A stretch of DNA of 64,000 nt from Chryseobacterium sp. LAM-KRS1 (lineage in GTDB: Bacteria > Bacteroidota > Bacteroidia > Flavobacteriales > Weeksellaceae). The stretch spans positions 186,001-250,000 of the forward strand of contig NZ_JAAOIZ010000004.1 of NCBI RefSeq assembly GCF_013184525.1. The letters run 5' to 3'. This document shows positions 43,366 to 51,989 of this stretch, one piece after another (position 1 is the stretch's first letter; each line of letters starts with the position of its first letter). The notes under the pieces were generated by a model. It was not told the origin of the DNA. It ran no database searches and worked only from the letters and a program-made list of their open reading frames with translations. The position numbers were made by a program, and so were the translations under genes.

Positions 43366-43944
43366 ATGTTTAAGTTGAAACTTCCCACGGATCCAAGGTG
43401 GGCAAATATTGCGGAAGGAAACATTGAAGAAATTTTAACCGATCATGCCTGGTGCGAACAAAAAGCCGCTACAAACGCTATCGGATTGATTACGATGCTT
43501 CCGGAACACCCTGAAATTGTAACCGAACTTCTTGCTATTGCACAGGAAGAATTGGATCATTTCAATCAGGTTCATGAAATCATCAAGAGCAGAGGATATA
43601 AGTTCGGAAGAGCAAGGAAAGATGATTATGTAAATGAATTGATGAAGTTCATTATCCAGGGCAGCAGAGAAGACCTTATCGTTGATAAAATGTTATTTGC
43701 CGCCATGATAGAAGCAAGAAGCTGCGAGAGATTTAAAGTCCTTACAGAAAATATCAAAGATGAAGAGCTTAAAAATTTTTACCGGGAATTAATGATTTCG
43801 GAGGCTAACCATTATACAACTTTCATTAGTTTTGCAAGACAGCTTGGAGATCCCGAAAAAGTAAACAAACGATGGGAGGAGTGGCTGGAATATGAAGCTA
43901 AAATTATTAAGTCATATGGCAATAAGGAAAGCATACACGGCTAA
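43366..43944 (+). CDS. miaE: tRNA-(ms2io6A)-hydroxylase MiaE
   Basis: MiaE is a non-heme di-iron monooxygenase that hydroxylates the isopentenyl side chain of ms2i6A37 in tRNA. The 192-residue protein begins MFKLKLPTDPRWANIAEGNI. Diiron ligands are in HAWCEQKAA, AQEELDHFNQVHE and MIEARSCERF plus SEANHYTTF, the four-helix-bundle pattern. It completes the modification begun by MiaB (17420-18868). It is followed 22 bp later by the DUF502 gene. Confidence 0.93.
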   Translation: MFKLKLPTDPRWANIAEGNIEEILTDHAWCEQKAATNAIGLITMLPEHPEIVTELLAIAQEELDHFNQVHEIIKSRGYKFGRARKDDYVNELMKFIIQGSREDLIVDKMLFAAMIEARSCERFKVLTENIKDEELKNFYRELMISEANHYTTFISFARQLGDPEKVNKRWEEWLEYEAKIIKSYGNKESIHG

Positions 43945-43966
43945 ACAAAATGAGTAACTGAATACG

Positions 43967-44584
43967 TTGAAAAAACTGACTTTCGAAAATATCGCCAATT
44001 TTTTCCTGAAAAATTTCTTTCAGGGACTTGTTATTATCGGACCTATCGGGCTAACGATATTTGTCATATGGTATGTTGTCACGTCTATTGATAACATAAT
44101 TCCATCTGTGGCAAAAGAAATACCGGGTTTGGTTTTTGTATCAACTATTTTAATCACCGCACTTTTGGGCTACCTGGGTAATAAATTCGTTGTGGGAAGA
44201 TTTTTTTTCGACACAATGGACAGCCTGTTGGAAAGAACACCCGGGGTAAAACATATTTATACGCCAACTAAAGATGTAATGTCATCATTTGTTGGTGACA
44301 AGAAAAAATTTAATGATCCTGTATGGGTAAAAACCAATGAGCATCCTGAGATCTGGAGAATTGGTTTTTTAACCCAGAAAGAAATGGCAGATGTGGATAA
44401 ACATAATTATGTTGCTGTTTATCTTCCTCACTCCTATGCTATTTCCGGATGGGTAATTGTTACGGAAGAAAAAAACATCAAACCTGTAGTGGGAATGTCT
44501 GCTGCTTCTGCAATGAAATTTGCAGTGAGTGGTGGTGTAGCCGGTTTCCACTCCGATGAAAATATATTTAAAGCGCCTGAGTAG
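43967..44584 (+). CDS. DUF502 family membrane protein
   Basis: A 205-residue protein with two N-terminal membrane helices (FQGLVIIGPIGLTIFVIWYV and VSTILITALLGYLG) and a soluble domain. The motifs ERTPGVKHIYTPTKDVM and NYVAVYLPHSYAISGWVIVT are those of DUF502, a conserved family of unknown function. The start is TTG at 43967; the only nearby ATG upstream opens a three-codon frame (ATGAGTAACTGA) that ends just before. It probably shares a transcript with miaE. Confidence 0.88.
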   Translation: MKKLTFENIANFFLKNFFQGLVIIGPIGLTIFVIWYVVTSIDNIIPSVAKEIPGLVFVSTILITALLGYLGNKFVVGRFFFDTMDSLLERTPGVKHIYTPTKDVMSSFVGDKKKFNDPVWVKTNEHPEIWRIGFLTQKEMADVDKHNYVAVYLPHSYAISGWVIVTEEKNIKPVVGMSAASAMKFAVSGGVAGFHSDENIFKAPE

Positions 44585-44671
44585 TATTCTCCTGCTCCTT
44601 TAAATATATACTGATGAATTGAAATTATTTTCAAACAAATTTTCTTTACAAAACAATAAAATACTTAACTC

Positions 44672-46048
44672 ATGAATTTACCGTACGCGGAACCTTTCCG
44701 CATTAAAATGATTGAAGAAATCCGTCAATCAACAAGAGAAGAAAGAGAGCAGTGGCTTAAAGAAGCCAATTACAACTTATTCAACTTAAAATCATCACAG
44801 GTTTTTATCGATTTACTAACCGATTCCGGAACCGGAGCCATGTCGGACAGACAGTGGGGAGCATTAATGACCGGTGACGAAAGCTATGCCGGTTCCCGTT
44901 CTTTCGACCAACTTCACAATACTGTAAAAAATATAACCGGATTCCAATATCTTTTGCCCACTCACCAGGGAAGAGCAGCTGAAAACGTGCTGTTTTCTGT
45001 TCTGGTAAAAGAAGGAGATGTAGTTCCCGGAAATTCCCATTTCGATACTACAAAAGGACATATTGAGTTTCGCAAAGCACATGCAGTAGACTGCACAATT
45101 GATGAAGCATTTGATATTAATGATCTACATCCGTTTAAGGGAAATATTAATCTTGAAAAGCTGGAAGAGATTTACAAAAGCTATCCAAAAGAAAAAATCC
45201 CTTTTTGTTTAATTACCATCACCTGTAATTCTTCAGGAGGTCAGCCGGTTTCTCTGGAAAATATGAAAGCAGTAAGAGAACTTTCCAATCAATACGGAAT
45301 TCCTGTTTTTTTCGACTCTGCAAGATTTGCTGAAAACGCTTATTTCATTAAAAAAAGAGAAAAAAGCCAGGAAAACAGAAGCATTAAAGAAATCTGCAAA
45401 GAGATCTTCTCATATGGTGATGGAATGACCATGAGCTCCAAAAAAGATGGATTGGTAAACATCGGTGGTTTCATCGCATTGAATAACGAGGAGGTTTTCA
45501 GAAAGGCTTCCAATTTTACAATTATCTATGAAGGCTTCATAACCTACGGAGGTATGGCCGGAAGAGATATGGCAGCATTAGCCGTTGGACTGGATGAAGC
45601 CACGGAATTTGCTTATCTGGAAAGCAGGATCTCCCAGGTTGAATATCTTGGAAATAAGCTGATTGAATACGGAATTCCTGTGCAAAAGCCTATCGGAGGA
45701 CATGCCGTTTTTATTGATTCTTTAAATTTCCTTCCAAAAGTATCAAGGGAAGAATATCCGGCACAGACTTTAGGTCTTGAAATCTACAAAGAAGCTGGCA
45801 TCAGAACGGTTGAAATCGGCACCTTGCTAGCAGACAGAGATCCGGAGACAAGACAAAACCGTTATCCGAAATTGGAGCTGGTTCGATTAGCAATTCCTAG
45901 GAGAACCTATACGAATAATCATATGGATTATATTGCTGCAGCGATCAAAAACGTTTATGAACGCCGTGATGAAATCGCAAAAGGATATAAGATAACATGG
46001 GAGTCAGATCTTTTAAGACATTTTACTGTTCAATTAGAAAAAGCATAA
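44672..46048 (+). CDS. tnaA: Tryptophanase (PLP beta-eliminating lyase)
   Basis: A 458-residue fold-I PLP enzyme splitting tryptophan to indole, pyruvate and ammonia. The Schiff-base Lys is in MTMSSKKDGLV, most likely Lys258 by comparison with E. coli Lys270. Overall wording is close to tyrosine phenol-lyase (DSGTGAMSDRQWGALM, YEGFITYGGMAGRDM), but two deciding sites are tryptophanase-like: VEIGTLL, where tyrosine phenol-lyase has Arg in MERG, and LRHFTVQL, whose His matches TnaA His463 where tyrosine phenol-lyase has Phe. There is no visible TnaC leader peptide or permease next to it. Confidence 0.85.
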   Translation: MNLPYAEPFRIKMIEEIRQSTREEREQWLKEANYNLFNLKSSQVFIDLLTDSGTGAMSDRQWGALMTGDESYAGSRSFDQLHNTVKNITGFQYLLPTHQGRAAENVLFSVLVKEGDVVPGNSHFDTTKGHIEFRKAHAVDCTIDEAFDINDLHPFKGNINLEKLEEIYKSYPKEKIPFCLITITCNSSGGQPVSLENMKAVRELSNQYGIPVFFDSARFAENAYFIKKREKSQENRSIKEICKEIFSYGDGMTMSSKKDGLVNIGGFIALNNEEVFRKASNFTIIYEGFITYGGMAGRDMAALAVGLDEATEFAYLESRISQVEYLGNKLIEYGIPVQKPIGGHAVFIDSLNFLPKVSREEYPAQTLGLEIYKEAGIRTVEIGTLLADRDPETRQNRYPKLELVRLAIPRRTYTNNHMDYIAAAIKNVYERRDEIAKGYKITWESDLLRHFTVQLEKA

Positions 46049-46053
46049 AAATT

Positions 46054-46079
46054 AAAACCGGAGTAATTCCGGTTTTTTC
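46054..46079 (+). terminator. Terminator of tnaA
   Basis: Stem AAAACCGGA / TCCGGTTTT with a short loop and a T-tract, 5 bp after the stop. Confidence 0.88.
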
Positions 46080-46323
46080 ATTTTATATCCACATACAAGA
46101 ATAAATTGTTAAAAAAAATCGTAATAAGGAAAAATACACAACATATCATTTATGTATTTTACGATTTTAACTAATTTATACTATTTGATTGAAAATTTTC
46201 ATATAATTATGCATCGCATCCATTTTTCATAACACTTTTCAAATAATAGTGATTTTTTCTGATGATTTAAAAACAAAAATCAATACTTTTGATTGAATTA
46301 CCAATCTCAGAAACTCAATATAT

Positions 46324-48759
46324 ATGAAAATTAAATATCTAAGCGCTTTATTTCTGGGCAGCACTGCGGCTTTATATTCGCAGCAAATCAATGACACCAT
46401 TTCTAAAGAAGCAAAAATTGAAGAAGTAGCCATTACGGGGAGCCGAAACAAAAAAAGAACAGTAATTGACACTCCTGTTCCCATCGATGTTATTGACATC
46501 AAACAGGTAAGTCAATCTACAGGACAAGTTGAAGTGAACCAGCTCCTGCAGTTTTCGGCACCTTCATTTAATTCCAATAAACAATCGGGGTCAGATGGTG
46601 CAGATGCTGTAGATCCAGCCACTCTCAGAGGATTGGGACCAGACCAGACTTTACTTTTATTAAACGGCAAAAGATACCATCAGTCTTCACTGATCAACCT
46701 TTTCGGAACTAAGGGAAGAGGAAACACCGGATATGACATGAACACCATTCCGATCGGAGCTATTAAAAGGATTGAAGTCCTTCGCGATGGAGCTTCCGCT
46801 CAATACGGTTCCGATGCTATTGCAGGCGTTATCAACGTCATCTTAAATGACCGAGATAAAGGCTTTGAAGGAAATGCATTTTACGGGATGAACCTTTTTA
46901 AAAGTCCCGGAGATAAAGATGTTGTATCAGATCATAAAATTGACGGGCTTACTTTTGATTTTAACGGAAATTATGGAACAAAAATAGGATCACAAGGAGG
47001 ATTTGCAAATTTTACCGCAGAATTCATCAATAAAGAATATGCGATCAGAAATGCTAATCCTACGGTTTATGATGCCCCAAGACAACGTTTTGGAGATGCA
47101 AAATCACAAAATGTATATTTCTTTGGAAATATTGAAGTTCCATTATCAGATAATATAAAATTTTATTCTCATCCTGGGTTTTCCCATAGAAATACAGATG
47201 CTAATGCATGGACCAGAAAAGCAGATGCAGATGGAAACATTCCGCAGGTCTATCCAAATGGATTTAACCCTATTCAGGATACAAGCATCACAGATTTTAC
47301 ATTTGATAATGGTTTAAAGTTTAAAGTTGCAGGTTGGGATGCCGATGTTTATAATGCCTTTGGCAATAACAGATTTACGTACCAGATAGACAATACAATT
47401 AATGCTACATTAGGTATAAAATCTCCTACAAGTTTTAACGCAGGAGGGCACTCGTTACTTCAAAATACAACAGGATTTAATGCAACGAAACAATTTGGAG
47501 TGTTAGAAGGACTAAATATCGCTTTCGGATCTGAGTTTAGGTACGAAAAATTTAATGTTATAAGGGGGCAAGAAGCATCTTATGCAATGTATGATGTCAA
47601 CGGGAACATTGTAACTTCAAATACAGATCCTAGTCTTTTAGTAATAAATCCTTTAACAGGCAACATCAGACCTGGAGGCTCCCAGGGCTTTCCCGGATAT
47701 TCTCAGGAAGTTAATAAAAGTAGAAATAATTTTGCAGCCTATATCGATACCGAGCTTGACATTACCAAAAAATGGATGGTTAGTGCAGCAGGTAGATTTG
47801 AAAACTACAGTGATTTTGGAAGTACCATTAATGGGAAATTTGCAACAAGATATGCGATAACTCCTCAATTTGCACTTCGAGGTTCAGTTTCAACAGGGTT
47901 CAGAGCTCCTTCGTTAGCTCAAAAATATTATGCGCTTCAATTTACGAATTTTCAGGGAGGTAATCTTGTAACGATCCAATTAGCATCAAATGACAGTGAT
48001 TTAGCTGTAAAATCCGGGATATCTCAATTAAAACAAGAAACATCTCTTAACGGGAGTGTAGGGTTTACATTCAACACGGGAAAGTTTACTGCAACTGTTG
48101 ATGGGTACTACATTAATGTAAAAAACCGAATTGTATTGACAGGTAACTTTGCCAGAACAGACCTTCCACCTGATGTTCAGGCAGATTATCCTTATATTGA
48201 TCAGGCACAATTTTTTTCCAATGCCATAGACACAAGAACAAAGGGTGTAGATGTTATATTAAGCTACAATGAAACACTTGGAAACGGAAGATTAACCACA
48301 ACTTTAGCAGGAAACTACAACGAAATGGAGATCACATCTGTAAACGTTTCAGAAAAATTAAAAGGAAAAGAAGATATATATTTAAGTGCGCGTGAACGTG
48401 CTTTTATCCTCGCCTCAGCTCCGAAGACTAAAATTAATTTAAATGTTAACTATAAAATTAACAAGTTCAATGCTAATATACAGTTGGTTAGATTTGATAA
48501 ACTCACGTTAATTGGCTACAATGGCCCTGATGATTATCAGACCTACAACGCTAAAGTAACCACTGATCTATCTTTCGGGTATGATTTTTCAAAAAATATT
48601 AGTTTAACTATTGGAAGTAAGAATTTATTCAACAGATATCCAACTTTACAAAGAGAGGCTGTTTCTGCAGGAAATACAGAATCCGGTGGTATTTTCGATC
48701 CTGTTCAGATGGGCTTTTCCGGAAGACAGGCTTTTGCAAGATTTAATTTCAGATTTTAA
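46324..48759 (+). CDS. TonB-dependent receptor
   Basis: An 811-residue outer-membrane transporter. The signal peptide ends around GSTAALYSQ. The plug domain follows at residues ~35-175 (EEVAITGSRNKKRTVIDTPV, TLRGLGPDQTLLLLNGKRYH and IKRIEVLRDGASAQYGSDAI), then a long beta-barrel ending in ARFNFRF. There is no N-terminal carboxypeptidase-like domain and no SusD partner downstream, so it is a stand-alone siderophore-, vitamin- or small-molecule-type receptor and not a polysaccharide SusC. Substrate unknown. No Fur-like site was clear. Confidence 0.93.
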   Translation: MKIKYLSALFLGSTAALYSQQINDTISKEAKIEEVAITGSRNKKRTVIDTPVPIDVIDIKQVSQSTGQVEVNQLLQFSAPSFNSNKQSGSDGADAVDPATLRGLGPDQTLLLLNGKRYHQSSLINLFGTKGRGNTGYDMNTIPIGAIKRIEVLRDGASAQYGSDAIAGVINVILNDRDKGFEGNAFYGMNLFKSPGDKDVVSDHKIDGLTFDFNGNYGTKIGSQGGFANFTAEFINKEYAIRNANPTVYDAPRQRFGDAKSQNVYFFGNIEVPLSDNIKFYSHPGFSHRNTDANAWTRKADADGNIPQVYPNGFNPIQDTSITDFTFDNGLKFKVAGWDADVYNAFGNNRFTYQIDNTINATLGIKSPTSFNAGGHSLLQNTTGFNATKQFGVLEGLNIAFGSEFRYEKFNVIRGQEASYAMYDVNGNIVTSNTDPSLLVINPLTGNIRPGGSQGFPGYSQEVNKSRNNFAAYIDTELDITKKWMVSAAGRFENYSDFGSTINGKFATRYAITPQFALRGSVSTGFRAPSLAQKYYALQFTNFQGGNLVTIQLASNDSDLAVKSGISQLKQETSLNGSVGFTFNTGKFTATVDGYYINVKNRIVLTGNFARTDLPPDVQADYPYIDQAQFFSNAIDTRTKGVDVILSYNETLGNGRLTTTLAGNYNEMEITSVNVSEKLKGKEDIYLSARERAFILASAPKTKINLNVNYKINKFNANIQLVRFDKLTLIGYNGPDDYQTYNAKVTTDLSFGYDFSKNISLTIGSKNLFNRYPTLQREAVSAGNTESGGIFDPVQMGFSGRQAFARFNFRF

Positions 48760-48762
48760 ATA

Positions 48763-48796
48763 AAAAAGGCTCCGATAAATCCGGAGCCTTTTTTTT
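48763..48796. terminator. Bidirectional terminator between TonB receptor and sugar dehydrogenase genes
   Basis: Stem AAGGCTCCG / CGGAGCCTT with A-tract and T-tract on opposite sides. It reaches the stop codon of the minus-strand gene. Confidence 0.92.
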
Positions 48797-50012
48797 ATTT
48801 CTTAGAAATTTTATACAATTTCCCACTGTCGGTAACAGCATAGATGTTTCCGTCTATTCCATCCAACACATCCCTGAATCTTTCTTTCTGATCAGCAAGC
48901 AAACGTTCTTCTCCAACCACTTTATTATCTTTCATCACAATCCGGTTGATGTGTTCACCACTTAAGCAGCCAATAAACAAATTACCTTTCCACTCATCTA
49001 TATTTCCTGTATAAAAAGTAACACCACTTGGAGAGATTACCGGATCCCAGTAATAAACAGGTTGCTCCGTACCCTCTCTCTGAGTAATTCCCTCTCCCAC
49101 TTTCGCTCCGGAGTATTCAATACCATAGGTTACGTCACCCCATCCATAATTTTTACCCGCTTGAATTAAGTTGATTTCATCACCTCCCCTTGGCCCCATT
49201 TCCACATCCCATAAGGACCCGTTGGGATCTATTGCCAAGCCTTGCGGATTTCTTATACCATAGGCATAAATCTCAGGTTTAAATCCGGCCTTTCCGATGA
49301 ATGGATTTCCCGGAGCTGGTTTTCCTTCTTTTGTTATTTTAAGGATTTTACCTAAATAATTATCCGTTTTCTGGGCATATACCCTGGTTTCTTTATCTGA
49401 TCTTTCTCCAGTACTTACAAACAAATTCCCATCTTTATCAAAGGCCAATCGGCTTCCGTAATGTTTATCTCCGTCATATGATGGTTCAGCACGGAAAATG
49501 ACTTTTACATCTGATATCATTTTTAAATCTCCCGAAAGTTTAACTTTTGCTACAGAGGTCAGATTACCCTTCCCAAAGGGTTCAGAAAAACTAAAGTAAA
49601 TAATACTGTTATTTTTAAAATCTGGATCCAGTGCAACATCCAGCATTCCTCCCTGTCCTTTTGCATCGACTTTAGGAAATCCTGATATCTTAGAAATCTG
49701 CTTCCCATCTTTAGAAACAACATTCATAAACCCGGATTTTTCAGTGATCAAAAATCTCCCGTCTGGTAAATTAATAATTCCCCAAGGTCTGCCCAGATCT
49801 TTATTTAAAACCTCAACATTGTAGGGTGTAGATGTCTTTACAGCCTTAATTCTGGTTTGTCCTGCAAAGGCAGGTTTATAGTCTGAATTAGGCTTTTCTG
49901 TTTCCACACTTCCATCACTGCTGACCTTTTGAGCATTGACGTTATTTTTCTTACATGAAGATAAAACTAAAAAAAGACTAATGATTGGTACATAAAACTT
50001 ATTGAATTTCAT
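48795..50012 (-). CDS. PQQ-dependent sugar dehydrogenase-like lipoprotein
   Basis: A 405-residue six-bladed propeller related to soluble aldose sugar dehydrogenase (YliI/Asd). Motifs include GRPWGIINLPDGRFLITEK, GQGGMLDVALDPDF, YGSRLAFDKDGNLFVSTGER and MGPRGGDEINLI followed by KNYGWGDV. I place the start at ATG 50012, giving MKFNKFYVPIISLFLVLSSC, a lipoprotein signal with Cys20; an upstream in-frame ATG at 50042 would add ten residues before the signal. It would oxidise aldoses in the periplasm if PQQ is available; no PQQ synthesis genes are in the window. Confidence 0.87.
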   Translation of the reverse strand: MKFNKFYVPIISLFLVLSSCKKNNVNAQKVSSDGSVETEKPNSDYKPAFAGQTRIKAVKTSTPYNVEVLNKDLGRPWGIINLPDGRFLITEKSGFMNVVSKDGKQISKISGFPKVDAKGQGGMLDVALDPDFKNNSIIYFSFSEPFGKGNLTSVAKVKLSGDLKMISDVKVIFRAEPSYDGDKHYGSRLAFDKDGNLFVSTGERSDKETRVYAQKTDNYLGKILKITKEGKPAPGNPFIGKAGFKPEIYAYGIRNPQGLAIDPNGSLWDVEMGPRGGDEINLIQAGKNYGWGDVTYGIEYSGAKVGEGITQREGTEQPVYYWDPVISPSGVTFYTGNIDEWKGNLFIGCLSGEHINRIVMKDNKVVGEERLLADQKERFRDVLDGIDGNIYAVTDSGKLYKISKK

Positions 50013-50063
50013 AGCATTGTGATTATTGGTTAAAAAAAACAATGGAAAAATAGTGCCATAAAA

Positions 50064-50099
50064 TTTGTTGATTTAAAATTTTATTCTACATTTGTAGAA
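50064..50099 (+). promoter_or_regulatory. Promoter and BlaI-type operator of the blaI-M56 pair
   Basis: TTTG (50064-50067), 19 nt, TACATTTG (50087-50094) is a full promoter match. The palindrome TTCTACA-TT-TGTAGAA (50084-50099) lies exactly over the -7 box and contains TACA...TGTA, the core of BlaI/MecI operators. A further half site TGTAGAA (50113-50119) directly precedes the ATG. This points to autorepression. Confidence 0.75.
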
Positions 50100-50120
50100 C
50101 AACATTTCAAATTGTAGAAT

Positions 50121-50492
50121 ATGAAAGAAATAAAATTAACAGATTCGGAAAAAGTTCTCATGGAGATCATCTGGGATAAACAGAAAGTATTCATGAAAGA
50201 TATTCTGGATCTTTACCCGGAACCCAAACCTGCATCCACTACAGTAGCTACATTGCTTAAAAGAATGCAGAATAAAGATCTGATAGGATACACATTATAT
50301 GGAAATTCCCGTGAATACTACCCAAAAGTAGCTAAAGGAGAATATTTCAGGGAAGAAATGACTTCCATGATTGACCGCTTTTTCAACAGCTCCGTGACCC
50401 AGTTTGCTTCATTTTTTACATCCAACACAAAACTAACCCAGAAGCAATTGATTGAACTGCGCGAAATAATTGATCAGAAAATAAAAGAATAA
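50121..50492 (+). CDS. BlaI/MecI/CopY family transcriptional repressor
   Basis: A 123-residue winged-helix repressor. The N-terminal DNA-binding part (LTDSEKVLMEIIWDKQKVFM then PASTTVATLLKRMQNKDLI) is the standard BlaI pattern and the C-terminal third is the dimerisation helix region. Repressors of this family are inactivated by proteolysis triggered by a BlaR1-type membrane metalloprotease, here encoded 2 bp downstream. The palindrome over its own promoter supports autoregulation. No beta-lactamase gene is in the window, so the regulated response is open. Confidence 0.93.
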   Translation: MKEIKLTDSEKVLMEIIWDKQKVFMKDILDLYPEPKPASTTVATLLKRMQNKDLIGYTLYGNSREYYPKVAKGEYFREEMTSMIDRFFNSSVTQFASFFTSNTKLTQKQLIELREIIDQKIKE

Positions 50493-50494
50493 AG

Positions 50495-51937
50495 ATGCTT
50501 TACATTTTTTTTAAAATTGTTTTGTGTTCTTCACTTTTTATGGGAGTGTACCATTTGTTATTGGAAAAAGAAAAAATGCACCATTTTAACAGGTTCTTTC
50601 TTCTTTTTTCCCTCGCGTTTGCTTATACGGTTCCTTTTATCTCAATCACAGCAAAAGGTCCCGTTACAACAGAAAGTCCACAACTAATTTTTGAAGAAAC
50701 CACTCAACAGATATTAAGCCTTCCGGCTAAGGAAGAAGCTTTTGAATGGACCAATATTCTTTGGATTATATATGGAGCTATTACTTTAATGCTTTTAGTA
50801 AAGGCATTGCTCTCAATTTTAAAAATCCGGAATATAAAAGGAAAAGTAAGATATCAGGAAGGGTATAAAATAATCATCTCTGAGAATAACCTCTCCCCAT
50901 TCACCTTTGGAAAAACTATTTATCTGGGGAAAAATTATCTTATTAAAGACCAAATTGATCCAAGGATATTCTTACATGAAAAAAGCCATCTGGATCAAAA
51001 GCATAGCTGGGATCTATTCCTGATCGAGTTTTTAAAGGTAATAACATGGTTTAATCCTGCCATCTTTTTCTACAGAAGAGCAATGATCACCAATCATGAA
51101 TTCTTAGCTGATGACCGCGTATTGAAAAACAATTTCAATATCAAAGATTATCAAAATCTGATACTCGATGAAATAATTGATTCTCAAAAATTTGATTTCA
51201 CACACTCATTTAATTTCAACAACACCAAAAAACGATTTATTATGATGAACACTAAAAAAACCAAATTCGCAGGCTTAAAAAAAGCCATTACCATCCCTAT
51301 ACTCATAACAGCCTTTGCCTTATTTGTCCAAAAGACCTATGCCAGCAATTACGTTTCAGGTAACGGTACACCCATGGAAGAATATGCATTAGAATCCTTC
51401 AGTACTTTACAAGAAATATCTTCTAAGCAGAGTAGGAAAGATCACCAAAGTATTACGGACACCATTCGCCCCACAAAAAAGGCGAATGTAAAAAAGGCAA
51501 AAATCAATAAAAATAGCGCACCTCCTCCTCCATCTCCTCCTCGTGTAGAAAAAAATGGATCTAAGAAAGCAAACATGAGTGGAGATCAGAACATCCCACC
51601 ACCTCCGCCTCCGGCGAGCACTTCTTTTATCCAGGCAGAATTCCCTCAGGGAATTAATGAATTCCGAAACAAGGTGGCAAAAAATTTTAACGGTAGTGTA
51701 TTTAAAGGAGATGAAGGCCGGCTCCAATCTAATGTATTTATTTCAATAAATGCCGAAGGGACAGTAGAAAAAGTAGTGGCAGATGGAAAAAACAAACTTT
51801 TTAATGACGAGAGCGTAAGAGCCATTAAAGCCTCTACAGAAAATATCAACTGGAAACCCGCACTGGCAGATGGCAAACCCGCACCAACGGTTTTTAAGCT
51901 GCCATTAGCTATGATATTTGAAAATAAGAAAAAATGA
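50495..51937 (+). CDS. BlaR1-like M56 metallopeptidase with TonB-like C-terminus
   Basis: A 480-residue membrane protein. The N-terminal part has three or four membrane helices and the cytoplasmic-facing zinc site HEKSHLDQKHSWD with a Glu-containing follow-up (NHEFLADDRVL), as in M56 peptidases. After a further membrane segment near residue 265 comes a periplasmic region with two proline-rich runs (PPPPSPPR and PPPPPPAS), then a C-terminal TonB-like domain (VFISINAEGTVEKVVADG). No penicillin-binding sensor domain is present, so the signal differs from BlaR1. It is coupled to the BlaI gene with 2 bp between. Confidence 0.88.
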   Translation: MLYIFFKIVLCSSLFMGVYHLLLEKEKMHHFNRFFLLFSLAFAYTVPFISITAKGPVTTESPQLIFEETTQQILSLPAKEEAFEWTNILWIIYGAITLMLLVKALLSILKIRNIKGKVRYQEGYKIIISENNLSPFTFGKTIYLGKNYLIKDQIDPRIFLHEKSHLDQKHSWDLFLIEFLKVITWFNPAIFFYRRAMITNHEFLADDRVLKNNFNIKDYQNLILDEIIDSQKFDFTHSFNFNNTKKRFIMMNTKKTKFAGLKKAITIPILITAFALFVQKTYASNYVSGNGTPMEEYALESFSTLQEISSKQSRKDHQSITDTIRPTKKANVKKAKINKNSAPPPPSPPRVEKNGSKKANMSGDQNIPPPPPPASTSFIQAEFPQGINEFRNKVAKNFNGSVFKGDEGRLQSNVFISINAEGTVEKVVADGKNKLFNDESVRAIKASTENINWKPALADGKPAPTVFKLPLAMIFENKKK

Positions 51938-51948
51938 TAATAATTATG

Positions 51949-51976
51949 AGAGTCCTGAAAAGGACTCTTTTTTTTT
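51949..51976 (+). terminator. Terminator of the blaI-M56 operon
   Basis: Stem AGAGTCCT / AGGACTCT with GAAA tetraloop followed by eight T. Confidence 0.9.
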
Positions 51977-51977
51977 A

Positions 51978-51985
51978 TAAATTTG
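51978..51985 (+). promoter_or_regulatory. -7 element directly before uvrB
   Basis: TAAATTTG ends 4 nt before the uvrB ATG. The position where a -33 box would be expected falls in the preceding terminator and does not match, so this is a weaker call than those for tatD and menD. Confidence 0.35.
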
Positions 51986-51989
51986 ATGT

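Noticed and set aside
44580..44671. TnaC-like leader peptide before tryptophanase
   Set aside because: No short frame with a critical Trp followed by a regulatory stop was found in the 90-bp gap.
51407..51876. Long minus-strand open frames across the M56 peptidase gene
   Set aside because: They lie opposite the proline-rich linker, whose repetitive codons keep the reverse frames open; no signal, motif or start context supports them.
50121..51937. Beta-lactam resistance module
   Set aside because: BlaI- and M56-type genes are present, but there is no beta-lactamase or penicillin-binding sensor domain, and such pairs are common in Bacteroidetes with other roles.
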